This document shows, one piece after another, positions 26,621 to 36,666 of a stretch of DNA of 64,000 bases. A program made the translations under genes and the position numbers. This DNA is from Clostridiales bacterium (lineage in GTDB: Bacteria > Bacillota > Clostridia > Lachnospirales > Lachnospiraceae): positions 1 through 64,000 of the forward strand of contig JAAYPT010000072.1 in assembly GCA_012519695.1 (NCBI GenBank), given 5' to 3'. Position 1 is the stretch's first letter, and every line of letters begins with the position of its first letter. Below the pieces are notes generated by a model that saw only the letters and a program-made list of their open reading frames with translations, was not told where the DNA came from and searched no databases.

Positions 26621-28225
26621 ATGGCAAAAATCGATTTAAGCAAGTATGGCATTTCTGGAACTACTGAAGTTGTGTACAACCCTTCTTATGAAATGTTATT
26701 CGAAGAAGAAACAAAACCTGAATTAGAAGGCTTTGAAAAAGGACAAGTAAGTGAATTAGGTGCAGTTAATGTAATGACTGGTATCTACACTGGTCGTTCA
26801 CCTAAAGACAAATTTATCGTTGTAGACGAAAATTCAAAAGATACTGTATGGTGGACTTCTGATGAATACAAAAACGACAACCATCCTGCTACTCAGGAAG
26901 CTTGGAAGGCAGTAAAAGACATCGCAATTAAAGAACTTTCTAACAAGAGACTTTTCGTTGTAGATGCTTTCTGTGGTGCAAACAAAGATACTCGTATGGC
27001 AATCCGTTTTATCGTTGAAGTAGCATGGCAGGCTCACTTTGTTACAAATATGTTCATCAAACCTACCGAAGAAGAGCTTAAAGATTTTGAGCCAGATTTC
27101 GTTGTTTACAATGCTTCCAAAGCAAAAGTTGAAAACTACAAAGAATTAGGTTTGAACTCTGAAACTGCTGTAATGTTCAACATTACAAGCAAAGAACAGG
27201 TTATCGTTAATACATGGTACGGCGGAGAAATGAAGAAAGGTATGTTCTCTATGATGAACTACTTCTTACCATTAAAGGGTATGGCTTCTATGCACTGCTC
27301 TGCAAACACAGATTTAAATGGTGAGAACACAGCTATCTTCTTCGGACTTTCCGGAACAGGTAAAACAACACTTTCTACTGATTCAAAGCGTCTCTTAATC
27401 GGTGATGATGAACACGGTTGGGATGACAACGGTGTATTCAACTTTGAAGGTGGATGCTACGCAAAAGTTATCAATTTGGACAAAGATTCTGAACCAGATA
27501 TCTACAATGCAATCAAACGTAATGCACTTCTTGAAAATGTAACTTTAGATGCAAACGGAAAGATTGATTTTGCTGATAAGAGCGTAACAGAAAATACTCG
27601 TGTATCTTATCCAATCGATCATATTAAAAATATTGTTCGTCCAATTTCCTCTGCACCAGCAGCTAAGAACGTAATCTTCTTGTCCGCAGATGCATTCGGT
27701 GTATTACCACCTGTATCTATTTTGACACCAGAGCAGACACAGTACTACTTCTTATCTGGATTCACAGCAAAACTTGCTGGTACAGAACGTGGTATCACAG
27801 AACCTACACCAACTTTCTCTGCATGCTTCGGTCAGGCATTCTTGGAATTACATCCTACAAAATATGCAGAAGAACTTGTTAAGAAAATGCAAAAGAGCGG
27901 TGCTAAGGCATACTTAGTAAATACCGGATGGAACGGAACCGGAAAACGTATCTCCATCAAAGATACTCGTGGTATCATCGATGCTATCTTAAATGGTAAT
28001 ATCTTAAACGCACCTACAAAGAAGATTCCATTCTTCAACTTTGAAGTTCCTACTGAACTTACAGGTGTAGATACTAATATCCTTGATCCTAGAGATACAT
28101 ATGCAGATGTTTCTGAATGGGAAACAAAGGCAAAAGACTTAGCTGACAGATTCATCAAGAACTTTGCAAAATATGAAGGAAATGAAGCAGGAAAAGCTTT
28201 AGTTTCTGCTGGTCCTCAGAAATAA
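26621..28225 (+). CDS. pckA: ATP-dependent phosphoenolpyruvate carboxykinase
   Basis: A 534-residue ATP-type PEPCK. The kinase-1 P-loop GLSGTGKTT lies at about 242-250, followed by [24 protein letters not shown] with the metal-binding aspartates. Conserved arginine segments ([20 protein letters not shown]) are also present. It interconverts oxaloacetate plus ATP and PEP plus CO2. In anaerobic fermenters it often runs in the PEP-carboxylating, ATP-yielding direction; which way it runs here is not visible. Monocistronic, with its own promoter and a strong terminator. Codon choice looks that of a highly expressed gene. Confidence 0.97.
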   Translation: MAKIDLSKYGISGTTEVVYNPSYEMLFEEETKPELEGFEKGQVSELGAVNVMTGIYTGRSPKDKFIVVDENSKDTVWWTSDEYKNDNHPATQEAWKAVKDIAIKELSNKRLFVVDAFCGANKDTRMAIRFIVEVAWQAHFVTNMFIKPTEEELKDFEPDFVVYNASKAKVENYKELGLNSETAVMFNITSKEQVIVNTWYGGEMKKGMFSMMNYFLPLKGMASMHCSANTDLNGENTAIFFGLSGTGKTTLSTDSKRLLIGDDEHGWDDNGVFNFEGGCYAKVINLDKDSEPDIYNAIKRNALLENVTLDANGKIDFADKSVTENTRVSYPIDHIKNIVRPISSAPAAKNVIFLSADAFGVLPPVSILTPEQTQYYFLSGFTAKLAGTERGITEPTPTFSACFGQAFLELHPTKYAEELVKKMQKSGAKAYLVNTGWNGTGKRISIKDTRGIIDAILNGNILNAPTKKIPFFNFEVPTELTGVDTNILDPRDTYADVSEWETKAKDLADRFIKNFAKYEGNEAGKALVSAGPQK

Positions 28226-28250
28226 TTCTGATATTTCAGAAAGTATTTAC

Positions 28251-28282
28251 AAAAAGGAGTTGCAATTATGCAACTCCTTTTT
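28251..28282 (+). terminator. pckA terminator
   Basis: A 14-bp stem (AAAAAGGAGTTGCA / TGCAACTCCTTTTT) with a 4-base loop, 25 bases after the pckA stop. Confidence 0.85.
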
Positions 28283-28387
28283 AGTACTCTTTTCCTAATA
28301 TTCAAGTTCTTATTTGCTCTTTTGCTAATAATATGTTAAACTTTTTCTTGTACTTAAATATTCAGTTATAGAAAGGAGTTAGTTATT

Positions 28388-29128
28388 ATGGAGTATAACA
28401 ACCAGAACAACTACAACACAACACCGTCATATAACTATGACACTGACACAAACACACAGCAACAGCAAGGATTAAAAGCTATTTTATGTGAAGAGGTAGT
28501 TCTTAAATCTTTCCTTTTCATGGTAGGTGCACTGTTAATTACAGCATGTGCTGCATTAACAATTTCACCATATGCTGCACTTCGCTTACTTAGTGGCGGT
28601 TCTTTTTACGTTATTGTCGCAGCAGAACTTGGTATTGTAATCGCATCTAACTTTGCATTACGCAAAAATAATGCTATCTTAGCCGGTATATTATTTACCG
28701 CCTATTCCTATTTGACAGGTGTAACACTTTCCATTATTTTCATGGTATACACCACAGCTTCTATTGTTACTATTTTCTTAACAACCGCAGCTATTTTTGC
28801 TATTATGGCAGTATACGGACTTGTTACAAAAACAGATTTGTCCAGAGTGGGAAATATTTTACTCATGGCATTAATCGGTATTATTATTATCAGCTTTGTA
28901 AATATCTTTCTCTTACATAGCAGTATGCTTGATACCGCAATCAGTGCCATCGGCGTTTTAATCTTCGTTGGTTTAACTGCTTACGATACACAGAAAATCA
29001 AGCGTATGGTTGCTGTTTCTAACAGCCAGAATGTGAATTCCTTAGCTCTCTTTGGTGCTTTTGAATTATACCTTGACTTTATCAATCTGTTCTTAAAATT
29101 GTTAAGTCTGCTTGGTAAGAGAAAATAA
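28388..29128 (+). CDS. Bax inhibitor-1/YccA family membrane protein
   Basis: A 246-residue integral membrane protein. A polar Asn/Gln/Thr-rich N-terminus (about 35 residues) is followed by seven hydrophobic segments and the family C-terminal signature GLTAYDTQKIKRM with the conserved aspartate, then FGAFELYLDFINLFLKLLSLLG. Bacterial members (YetJ, YccA) act as pH-sensitive calcium leak channels or modulate FtsH; which applies here is unknown. It has an AAAGGAG site, its own terminator and no operon partners. Confidence 0.9.
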   Translation: MEYNNQNNYNTTPSYNYDTDTNTQQQQGLKAILCEEVVLKSFLFMVGALLITACAALTISPYAALRLLSGGSFYVIVAAELGIVIASNFALRKNNAILAGILFTAYSYLTGVTLSIIFMVYTTASIVTIFLTTAAIFAIMAVYGLVTKTDLSRVGNILLMALIGIIIISFVNIFLLHSSMLDTAISAIGVLIFVGLTAYDTQKIKRMVAVSNSQNVNSLALFGAFELYLDFINLFLKLLSLLGKRK

Positions 29129-29148
29129 AAATAAGAATAACGAATAAG

Positions 29149-29191
29149 CCCTCATATGAGAAACGTTTACTTAACCTTTCTCATATGAGGG
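29149..29191. terminator. bidirectional terminator between convergent genes
   Basis: A 15-bp perfect stem (CCCTCATATGAGAAA / TTTCTCATATGAGGG) followed by TTCTTTTTAT on the plus strand. It lies between the Bax-inhibitor-1 gene and the convergent ABC-F gene. Confidence 0.8.
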
Positions 29192-29213
29192 TTCTTTTTA
29201 TATCTTTGATCTT

Positions 29214-30767
29214 CTATGCCAACAAAGAATATTCCTCCATATTCCATATCTGATCTACTACATCCTGGTAAAATTCCGGTTCATGGCACACCAACAAAAT
29301 AGCTCCTTTATATTCCTTGAGTGCTCGCTTCAACTCCTCTTTTGCATCCACATCCAAGTGGTTCGTTGGCTCGTCTAACAATAACACATTTGTCTCCACA
29401 TTTAACAGCTTGCATAACCTTACCTTTGCCTGCTCGCCTCCGCTTAACACCTTGACTTTACTCTCAATATGCTTTGTAGTAAGTCCGCACTTTGCCAAGG
29501 CTGAACGCACTTCATATTGATTATAGGATGGGAAAGTCTCCCAAATCTCTTCAATACAACTATTTTCACTGGCTGGCATTTCCTGTTCAAAATATCCCGG
29601 ATATAAATAGTCTCCTAATTGTGCCTTTCCCGATAATGCCGGAATAATTCCAAGAACACTCTTTAAGAACGTGGACTTTCCAATTCCATTGGTTCCTACA
29701 ATCGCAATCTTCTCTCCCCGTTCCATTCGCAGATTCATTGGTTTTGACAATGGTCTGTCCTTTTCATAGCCAATCACAAGATCTGTAGTTTCAAAAATAA
29801 CCTTTCCGGCAGCTCGTGCGTTTTTAAAGAAAAACTCCGGCTTTGGACGTTCTGCTGCTAATTCTATTACATCCATTTTATCTAATTTCTTCTGTCTGGA
29901 CATTGCCATATTTCTGGTTGCTACTCTTGCCTTGTTTCGTGCTACGAAATCTTTCAAATCTTCGATTTCTTTCTGCTGTTTTCGATAAGCTGCTTCCATT
30001 TGTGCTTTTTTCATGGCATACACTTCCTGGAACTTATCATAGTCTCCTACATAACGAGTCAACTCCTGATTTTCCATATGATAAATAATATTTACCACAC
30101 TGTTTAAAAATGGAATATCATGAGAAATCAAAATAAATGCATTCTCATAATCCAACAAATAACGCTTCAACCACTCAATATGATTTTCATCTAAATAGTT
30201 GGTAGGCTCGTCCAATAACAAAATATCCGGCTTTTCTAATAATAATTTTGCCAATAGAACTTTGGTTCTTTGTCCACCACTTAACTCCGTGACATCTGTA
30301 TCAAGTCCCAAGTCCATTACTCCTAAGGCTCTTGCAACTTCTTCCACCTTGGTATCTATAATATAAAAGTCATGTTGCTCTAACAGTTCCTGCATGGTTC
30401 CTGTTTCTTCTAATAAACGATTCATCTCCTCCTCGTCTACTTCACCCATTTTCGCAAACATACTGTTCATTTCCGCTTCCATATCATATAAGAAAGAAAA
30501 GGCACTGCGCAAAACATCTCCAATGGTCATTCCCTTTTCCAATACCGTATGCTGATCTAAATATCCCGCACGAACATTTTTTGCCCACTCTACTTTTCCT
30601 TCATCCGGTTGCAACTTTCCTGTTACAATATTCATAAAGGTAGATTTTCCTTCTCCATTGGCTCCTACTAAGCCAATATGCTCTCCCTTTAGCAATCGAA
30701 AGGATACATCATTAAAAATTGCTCTGTCTCCAAATCCATGGGTTAAATTCTTTACATCTAAAATCAT
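29214..30767 (-). CDS. ABC-F family ATPase (translation factor type)
   Basis: A 517-residue soluble protein with two ABC ATPase domains and no membrane segments. Walker A motifs are GANGEGKST and GTNGIGKST, signatures LSGGQ and LSGGEQ, and Walker B motifs ILLLDEPTNYLD and VLLLDEPTNHLD. The inter-domain linker (about 225-320) is basic and helical, as in factors that reach the ribosomal P-site tRNA. It is closest in style to YkpA/YbiT-type housekeeping ABC-Fs rather than to the Lsa-type resistance protein encoded later. The exact role in ribosome rescue or regulation is unknown. Monocistronic. Confidence 0.88.
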   Translation of the reverse strand: MILDVKNLTHGFGDRAIFNDVSFRLLKGEHIGLVGANGEGKSTFMNIVTGKLQPDEGKVEWAKNVRAGYLDQHTVLEKGMTIGDVLRSAFSFLYDMEAEMNSMFAKMGEVDEEEMNRLLEETGTMQELLEQHDFYIIDTKVEEVARALGVMDLGLDTDVTELSGGQRTKVLLAKLLLEKPDILLLDEPTNYLDENHIEWLKRYLLDYENAFILISHDIPFLNSVVNIIYHMENQELTRYVGDYDKFQEVYAMKKAQMEAAYRKQQKEIEDLKDFVARNKARVATRNMAMSRQKKLDKMDVIELAAERPKPEFFFKNARAAGKVIFETTDLVIGYEKDRPLSKPMNLRMERGEKIAIVGTNGIGKSTFLKSVLGIIPALSGKAQLGDYLYPGYFEQEMPASENSCIEEIWETFPSYNQYEVRSALAKCGLTTKHIESKVKVLSGGEQAKVRLCKLLNVETNVLLLDEPTNHLDVDAKEELKRALKEYKGAILLVCHEPEFYQDVVDQIWNMEEYSLLA

Positions 30768-31036
30768 ATTGTTTCCTCATTTTCATCCTTATTGTTATGT
30801 TCTTTATTGTACAGGGTATCCGTTTTCTTTTCAACCATTGATTTATTTCCTGCATTTATATAAGTTTTTGAAATTTTTCTTGCATTTTTAATTTTTTATA
30901 CTTTTTTAATTATTTATATTTTTTCTGCAATAGCTACACTTTGGGACTTTACTGTGAAAAATTATGTTTTTTGTTTGTTTATTATTGAAAAAAGATTTAC
31001 ACAAGTATATAATTGGATAGAGAAAAGAATAAGTCT
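30768..31036. other. divergent region upstream of asnA
   Basis: Very AT-rich spacer between the ABC-F gene and the asnA leader. It contains the asnA promoter at 30985-31013 and no supported gene. Confidence 0.5.
30985..31013 (+). promoter_or_regulatory. asnA promoter
   Basis: TTGAAA (30985-30990) and TATAAT (31008-31013) are spaced by exactly 17 bases. Transcription should begin near 31020, about 15 bases before the structured leader. Confidence 0.7.
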
Positions 31037-31213
31037 GGGATTTTGCAATGGAATGTATTCGTATCAGAAGGTTCTGCTGCTTCGCAGTAAGAACAAATTG
31101 CCCTAAAATTGCACTCGGAAAACGAGTTTTCCAGATGCAATTTTGAGGCAATGTCCTCCTAGCGCACACGCGCTGGGAGCTTCTGATACTAGTCTATTCC
31201 ATTGCAAAATCCC
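31037..31213 (+). ncRNA. multi-branched structured leader of asnA (riboswitch candidate or fold-back element)
   Basis: Outer arms 31037-31070 and 31180-31213 pair as an 18-bp perfect stem (GGGATTTTGCAATGGAAT), a small internal loop and a 10-bp perfect stem (GTATCAGAAG). Inside are three further hairpins: 31071-31094 (GTTCTGCTG..), about 31097-31152 (ATTGCC..TGCAATTTT..GGCAAT), and about 31155-31178 (CTCCTAGCGC..GCGCTGGGAG). This is a four-way junction closed by a long stem, directly after a strong promoter and about ten bases before the asnA ribosome-binding site. No T-box, terminator or known riboswitch motif is present. It may be a regulatory RNA or a miniature inverted-repeat element. Confidence 0.55.
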
Positions 31214-31234
31214 CACTAAATCAAGGAGCACATT

Positions 31235-32245
31235 ATGGATCAATTAATCATACCAAAGAATTATCATTCAGAATTGGACTTACATGACACACAGATTGCC
31301 ATTAAGACCGTAAAAGACTTTTTCCAAAACCTACTTTCTTTACGTTTAAACTTACAGCGTGTATCTGCTCCACTGTTTGTTGACCCGGAATCTGGTTTAA
31401 ATGACAACTTAAACGGCGTTGAACGCCCAGTTACTTTTGGCATTAAAGAACAAAATGAAAAGCCGGCTGAAATTGTTCATTCTTTAGCAAAATGGAAACG
31501 TTATGCATTGAAAAAATATGGTTTTTCAATGAGTGAAGGACTTTACACCGACATGAACGCTATCCGTCGTGATGAAGACACGGATAATACCCATTCTATT
31601 TTTGTAGACCAGTGGGATTGGGAAAAAATCATTTCCAAGAAAGATAGAAACTTAGACTACTTAAAAGAAACCGTTCGTACTGTATACAAGGTTTTACGCA
31701 AAACGGAAAAGTATATGGCTATCCAATACGACTACATAGAGGAAATTCTTCCACACGATGTTTTCTTTGTTACTACACAGGAATTGGAAGATATGTTCCC
31801 TGATTATACTCCAAAGGAACGTGAATACTATATTACTCAGGCAAAGGGTGCCGTATGTATTTTACAGATTGGTAACACTTTAGAATCAGGTGAGCCTCAC
31901 GATGGCCGTGCTCCAGACTATGATGATTGGTCTTTAAATGCAGATATTGTTGTATACTATCCACTTCTTGACGTAGCTTTAGAACTCTCTTCTATGGGAA
32001 TTCGTGTAGATAAAAAAGCACTGCTTGGTCAGTTAGATAAGGCTGGTTGCCCGGAACGTGCAGAGCTTCCATTCCAGAAGGCAGTTATCAAAGAAGAGTT
32101 GCCTTATACCATCGGTGGTGGAATCGGACAATCCCGTATCTGTATGTTCTTCCTTCGTAAGGCACATATCGGTGAAGTTCAATCTTCCCTGTGGCCGGAG
32201 GATGTTGTAAAAGAAGCTGAGGCAAACGGAATTCAATTATTATAA
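31235..32245 (+). CDS. asnA: aspartate-ammonia ligase (asparagine synthetase A)
   Basis: A 336-residue AsnA. The N-terminal motif LIIPKNYHSELDLHDTQIAIKTVKDFF, the central VDQWDWEK and the C-terminal TIGGGIGQSRICMFFLRKAHIGEVQ are hallmark segments of this class-II-synthetase-like enzyme. It makes asparagine from aspartate, ammonia and ATP. Length is normal. It has its own promoter, an AAGGAG site and an unusual structured leader, and ends at a terminator shared with the convergent ABC exporter gene. The leader suggests expression is controlled after transcription begins. Confidence 0.97.
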   Translation: MDQLIIPKNYHSELDLHDTQIAIKTVKDFFQNLLSLRLNLQRVSAPLFVDPESGLNDNLNGVERPVTFGIKEQNEKPAEIVHSLAKWKRYALKKYGFSMSEGLYTDMNAIRRDEDTDNTHSIFVDQWDWEKIISKKDRNLDYLKETVRTVYKVLRKTEKYMAIQYDYIEEILPHDVFFVTTQELEDMFPDYTPKEREYYITQAKGAVCILQIGNTLESGEPHDGRAPDYDDWSLNADIVVYYPLLDVALELSSMGIRVDKKALLGQLDKAGCPERAELPFQKAVIKEELPYTIGGGIGQSRICMFFLRKAHIGEVQSSLWPEDVVKEAEANGIQLL

Positions 32246-32264
32246 ATATTTTTACATAAGAAAC

Positions 32265-32305
32265 AAAACAGAGAAGCAAATCATTTCTGATTTCTTCTCT
32301 GTTTT
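32265..32305. terminator. asnA terminator
   Basis: A 12-bp stem (AAAACAGAGAAG / CTTCTCTGTTTT) with a T-tract on the plus strand, 20 bases after asnA. The A-rich left arm lets it serve the convergent permease gene too. Confidence 0.8.
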
Positions 32306-32320
32306 TCTTTTATAATACCA

Positions 32321-34669
32321 TTATTCTGAAATCAGCACTCGCGGCTGCACTTTCTTTATTTTTCCTGCTTTCCAATAAGAGAATAAGAAAAATACCACTG
32401 TCATCATTCCAATTGGCACAAGCACAGACATCCATACTATTTCTGTCTCTATATGACTGATTCCTACATAAGAAAGTAACCATGCAAAACACTGATTCAT
32501 TAATAAAAGCGTTAAAATCACTCCTAACCCACTTCCCAGCAAGGATACTATCATAAAACGCAGTGCGAACTGTAATCGCAAGTTTCTGGCTGTAAATCCC
32601 ATTGCCTTATAAATGCCGTAGTCTTGGCGTTCCTTTGCGAATATTTTTCCACATACCAGTGAGATTACCACTAGTGCAAAGATAATTGCTATCACATATA
32701 CCAGTACAGATAATGCCTTCACTGCCGAAACAATACTAGACATCTCATTAAAGCCTCTTTCTGCCGTTACCATTAATTCTGTGCCATAGACTTCATTTAA
32801 TTTTTCGGCAATTTCCTTTGCCTTTTCTCCATTTTTCAGGCAATACGCCTCACCCAGACTTTGATTTCCAATGTGAAGGTAACCTGCTTTACTCATAGCA
32901 AAATTACTTCCCATATCATTGGCACACTGATAAATACCGGAAATTATATATTCCTCGCTTTTATCATTTGCTGCAACCGTTACTGTATCTCCTATTTGCA
33001 GATTCAAATCCTTTGCCACAAACTCTGTCACCAGTATCTCATTATCATATCGGCAAGTTCTACCTTCTAGAACACTTCCTATTTCTTCTGGTGCCTCACA
33101 AACAAAGCACATCATCTGACATCCATCCATCATAAGATAAACGTTCTGAATCTGATATTTTTTCTCTATCTCAGAATAACTTTGTATGGTATTTTCTACC
33201 TCCCCTTGTATTTCCTCATTATAACAATGCACCCACAAGTCATATTCTGTTGCATCAAATATACGAGAAAATTCACTACCATCTTCTCCCATCCAATTAT
33301 CCATATGTCCCATCATAATCATGAAAAATACCAATAAACCTGTAATGACCCCCACACTGATATATTTCTTTCCGTTAGAAGTCAATTGACGAAACGCCAG
33401 CCAGAAGGATATTCCTTTTTTTCTAATAGGTAATTCCACACGGCTGGAAAAATAAATATCCTCTTTTCCACCACAAATTGCCCTTACCGGAGTAATCTCT
33501 TTCAATTTTCGCAACTTTAACCAAATAAACAACATAAGAAATACCAAAACTCCTGCCAGTGCCATAAAACAAGCGCCAAGTGCCAGGTGATTTGGCGTAA
33601 GTATTCCTACTACAGGCGTTGTAATCTGATTTACTATTCTTATTACAGGAATTGCAACAGGTATACCAAGAACTGCTCCTGCCAAGGCTCCCAACAAATA
33701 TTGCAACATTAATATTATTTTTAATTTTCCTTGTGTAACTCCTACTGCTTTTAAAATACCCAGGTTTACATATTCCATTTCAATGCTGCTACCAATACTG
33801 TGATTCATAATAATTAACGTAATAATCAACAATAGTGCAATAAATACCAAAAGACTTCCACTAAAAATACGAACCAGAATCAGCATATATCCCATTGCCT
33901 GACTTGTACCCATACTAATCCATGCATAGCCGCTTACCCCTGTATCTTTATTTAGCTCCTGTTGAAATTTTAAATAACTTAAGTTACTGCTTTTTTTCTG
34001 AAAAATGTTTAGCAACATTCCTTCACTTATGGAATCTGCATTTCCCTCCTGAATGCTTTTTTGCATACTTTTCATATCATCATCACTGATAAGTACGGTC
34101 TTTATACCCATCATACTGCTTCCCATAAAAGGATCTTCAAAAAAACCTTTTACAGTGTAATTTTCTGTATGCTTCATAAGCTTAACCGTTATGGTATCTC
34201 CTACCTTGCAGTGATAAGAAGTACTGTAACAAATTGGCACATACATCTCCCCTGCTTTTAATGCTTTTGGATTCTCGATATATCCGGTTCCATTTTCATG
34301 GAAAATACGAAAATTCAGTTTTTCCGGCTGATATTGTTCTAACATCACGCTACTTCCATTGCGCTCACCATTAATTTCTTTAAAGTTTGCACAGATTGCC
34401 GGAATTACCTGTACCTTTTCCACCTGGTCATGTTCCTGTACCTTCTGTATCAACTCTTTTCCTTCTTCTTGCCCCATATTATCCATCATTACCAACATAT
34501 CCCCAAACCCAACATATTTTAATGCTTCTTCATCACTTTTTTTGGAATTGATGCTTACCGTTAATACTGCTGTCATAGACAAGGATACAATGAACATCAA
34601 AATGAAAATTCCAATAAAACTACTTTTCTGGTGACGTATATTTGCCTTTAAAATCGTAATAATATCCAT
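32321..34669 (-). CDS. FtsX-like ABC transporter permease
   Basis: A 782-residue membrane protein. The start is placed at 34669, where AGGAGGTGA precedes ATG GAT ATT, not at the upstream in-frame ATG. It has one N-terminal membrane helix, a large extracytoplasmic domain (about 40-260), a block of three helices (about 265-390), a second extracytoplasmic domain (about 465-640) and three C-terminal helices. This is the duplicated MacB/FtsX-type layout. With the ATPase 11 bases upstream it would form a mechanotransmission-type exporter, possibly for peptide or lipid extraction. Its two-component system lies just upstream, the arrangement seen for peptide-sensing Bce/Vex-like modules. Confidence 0.85.
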   Translation of the reverse strand: MDIITILKANIRHQKSSFIGIFILMFIVSLSMTAVLTVSINSKKSDEEALKYVGFGDMLVMMDNMGQEEGKELIQKVQEHDQVEKVQVIPAICANFKEINGERNGSSVMLEQYQPEKLNFRIFHENGTGYIENPKALKAGEMYVPICYSTSYHCKVGDTITVKLMKHTENYTVKGFFEDPFMGSSMMGIKTVLISDDDMKSMQKSIQEGNADSISEGMLLNIFQKKSSNLSYLKFQQELNKDTGVSGYAWISMGTSQAMGYMLILVRIFSGSLLVFIALLLIITLIIMNHSIGSSIEMEYVNLGILKAVGVTQGKLKIILMLQYLLGALAGAVLGIPVAIPVIRIVNQITTPVVGILTPNHLALGACFMALAGVLVFLMLFIWLKLRKLKEITPVRAICGGKEDIYFSSRVELPIRKKGISFWLAFRQLTSNGKKYISVGVITGLLVFFMIMMGHMDNWMGEDGSEFSRIFDATEYDLWVHCYNEEIQGEVENTIQSYSEIEKKYQIQNVYLMMDGCQMMCFVCEAPEEIGSVLEGRTCRYDNEILVTEFVAKDLNLQIGDTVTVAANDKSEEYIISGIYQCANDMGSNFAMSKAGYLHIGNQSLGEAYCLKNGEKAKEIAEKLNEVYGTELMVTAERGFNEMSSIVSAVKALSVLVYVIAIIFALVVISLVCGKIFAKERQDYGIYKAMGFTARNLRLQFALRFMIVSLLGSGLGVILTLLLMNQCFAWLLSYVGISHIETEIVWMSVLVPIGMMTVVFFLFSYWKAGKIKKVQPRVLISE

Positions 34670-34680
34670 GTTGTCACCTC

Positions 34681-35442
34681 CTACCATTCCATAGAAGCAA
34701 GCCATGCATTAATCTGTGTCTCTCGATTTCTGGCTTCTTCTGGTGTATATGGTGGCAACTTCATTTCTCCTCCTATTTTTCCGTCTTCTAAGTACAGCAG
34801 TCGGTCTGCGCGAAGTGCGGCCCGTACATCATGGGTTACCATCAAAATGCTCTGCCCTTCTCGATTCATTTCCGTCATTAAATCCAATACATCCTCTGTA
34901 TTTTTTCGATTTAATGCTCCGGTAGGTTCATCTGCAAACAATAATCCCGGTTCTGCAATGACTGCTCTTGCAATAGCTGCCCTTTGTGCTTCTCCACCGG
35001 ACACCTGCGCCGGAAGCCTGTCCTTGGCATGCAATACATTTACCTTTTCTAATAACTGCAATGCACGTTCCTTCACTTCTCCTGCATTCTTCTTTTTATT
35101 CATAAAACCTGGGACTGTTACATTTTCCATTAATGTCAGATTGCTGACTAAATGAATCTGCTGGAATACAAAGCCAAATTCCTCTGTTCGAAGGCGGGAC
35201 ATCTCCTTTTCCCCACATCCGCTGATTTTCTTTCCCTTGTAAAAAATTTCTCCCGCCGTAATACTATCCATTCCACTAATACTATATAGTAAAGTGGACT
35301 TTCCGGCACCGGAAGCTCCCATGATTACGGTAAAGTCTCCCTGATATAAATCAAATGACACATGATTCAATATGTGATTCTGTTCTCCGTTATTTGCAAA
35401 GCTCTTGCACACATCCTTTGCGGATAATAAAATTTCACTCAT
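34681..35442 (-). CDS. ABC transporter ATP-binding protein (MacB/LolD type)
   Basis: A 253-residue ATPase with Walker A GASGAGKST, Q-loop FGFVFQQIHLVSNLTLMENV, signature VSGGEAQR and Walker B LLFADEPTGALNRKNTEDVL, followed by VTHDVRAALRAD. The GALNRKN form of the D-loop is typical of FtsX-type exporters. It powers the permease encoded 11 bases downstream. It follows the sensor kinase gene after a short gap and has an AGGAAG-type site. Confidence 0.92.
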   Translation of the reverse strand: MSEILLSAKDVCKSFANNGEQNHILNHVSFDLYQGDFTVIMGASGAGKSTLLYSISGMDSITAGEIFYKGKKISGCGEKEMSRLRTEEFGFVFQQIHLVSNLTLMENVTVPGFMNKKKNAGEVKERALQLLEKVNVLHAKDRLPAQVSGGEAQRAAIARAVIAEPGLLFADEPTGALNRKNTEDVLDLMTEMNREGQSILMVTHDVRAALRADRLLYLEDGKIGGEMKLPPYTPEEARNRETQINAWLASMEW

Positions 35443-35490
35443 TTTCTTCCTCCATCTTACCTTGATGGTTACAGTATATCAAAATAAATA

Positions 35491-36666
35491 TTAAGAAGTC
35501 TTTAAGAACAAAATCACTTCTAATCCATCACTACCGTTTTTTAACTCTACCTTTCCATCCATTTGTTCCATAATGTAGGACACAATATAAAGTCCCAATC
35601 CTGCACCCGGCTGATTTTCTATATTTTTCCCACGATAAAACTTTTCAAAAACAAACGGCATATCCTCTGGTGGAATTCCTTTTCCCCCATCTTTTACATG
35701 TATCTGGCATTGATTTTCTTCTTGCTCTATCCACAAATGTATTGGAGTTCCCGGTGCATATTTTCGGGCATTTGTGATAAGGTTCTCCAACACCTGTTCC
35801 AGACGTTTTCGGTCTGCCCAGATATTAATTTGAGGAATTTCTCCTATCATCTGTATTTTTTCAGTCTCCGGTGTGATTTTCTCCTGTTGCCCCATTCCTT
35901 CTAGCACTTCTTTTAAAAACGGTTTTAATGCTATCTCTTCTGATGTAATTTGTAACTTCTCTAAATCAGATAGGGAATGAAGGAATAAATCGTTGGTAAG
36001 TTTTGTTACTTCATCACACTTTTTCATAATAACAGACAGGTAACGATTTCGCCGCTCTGGTGACCTATCCATGTTTGCTTCTAACCCTTCTGCATAAGCA
36101 CGAATAGACGCAATGGGTGTTTTTATGTCATGGGATAAAGTTGCTATCACCGTCTTATTATTTTCAATTGCCTCCTTCTCACATGCTCGAGCCTTTATAA
36201 TTTCTCGGCGCATATGGTCAAATGCCCAGGTAAATGCACCAAACAGATTGGTTCTGTGATAAGAAAGTTCTACCTCCAGATTTCCTTTTGCAATTTCCGT
36301 TGCATACTTTTCCAATTCCTCAAATGGACGTAACATTACTATATAAAGATAAATGCATACGCAGACAATAAAAAGCGCACAAATTCCAAATATCTGAAGA
36401 ACCATTTTCTGTTCTTCTTCCTTTTGTCCTTCCCCTTCCATCTGTCGCAAGTTTTCCTGCATATTGGAAATTTGTTCTTTTGCCGGACTTTTTCCATCTA
36501 TTTCTGTCAGTTTCTCAATTTCATTAAGTTCTAATATCTGCTCCCGATAAGAATGATTTTCTTCTCTATCCTGGATTTTTACAAAATATAATCCGGTAAT
36601 ACTTGCTAATATAACAAGAAAAACAGCCGCAATACACGCTGTTTTCCTCTTTACACTCTTTCTCAT
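35491..36666 (-). CDS. sensor histidine kinase
   Basis: A 391-residue kinase. The start is placed at 36666: its ATG overlaps the TGA of the response regulator (ATGA) and has GGAGG 8 bases upstream. Two membrane helices (about 9-29 and 90-112) flank a 60-residue, glutamate-rich extracytoplasmic region, and a HAMP-like segment follows. The phosphoacceptor His179 lies in LSHDIKTPIASI. The ATPase domain has NLITNARKYAPG, DGGKGIPPED and GAGLGLYIVSYI. It probably controls the adjacent ABC exporter; the signal is unknown. Confidence 0.92.
   Translation of the reverse strand: MRKSVKRKTACIAAVFLVILASITGLYFVKIQDREENHSYREQILELNEIEKLTEIDGKSPAKEQISNMQENLRQMEGEGQKEEEQKMVLQIFGICALFIVCVCIYLYIVMLRPFEELEKYATEIAKGNLEVELSYHRTNLFGAFTWAFDHMRREIIKARACEKEAIENNKTVIATLSHDIKTPIASIRAYAEGLEANMDRSPERRNRYLSVIMKKCDEVTKLTNDLFLHSLSDLEKLQITSEEIALKPFLKEVLEGMGQQEKITPETEKIQMIGEIPQINIWADRKRLEQVLENLITNARKYAPGTPIHLWIEQEENQCQIHVKDGGKGIPPEDMPFVFEKFYRGKNIENQPGAGLGLYIVSYIMEQMDGKVELKNGSDGLEVILFLKTS

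Noticed and set aside
31037-31213. T-box for asparagine upstream of asnA
   Set aside because: No AGAGA/GGUG Stem I, no UGGN T-box sequence and no terminator are present; only a closed multi-branch structure is seen.
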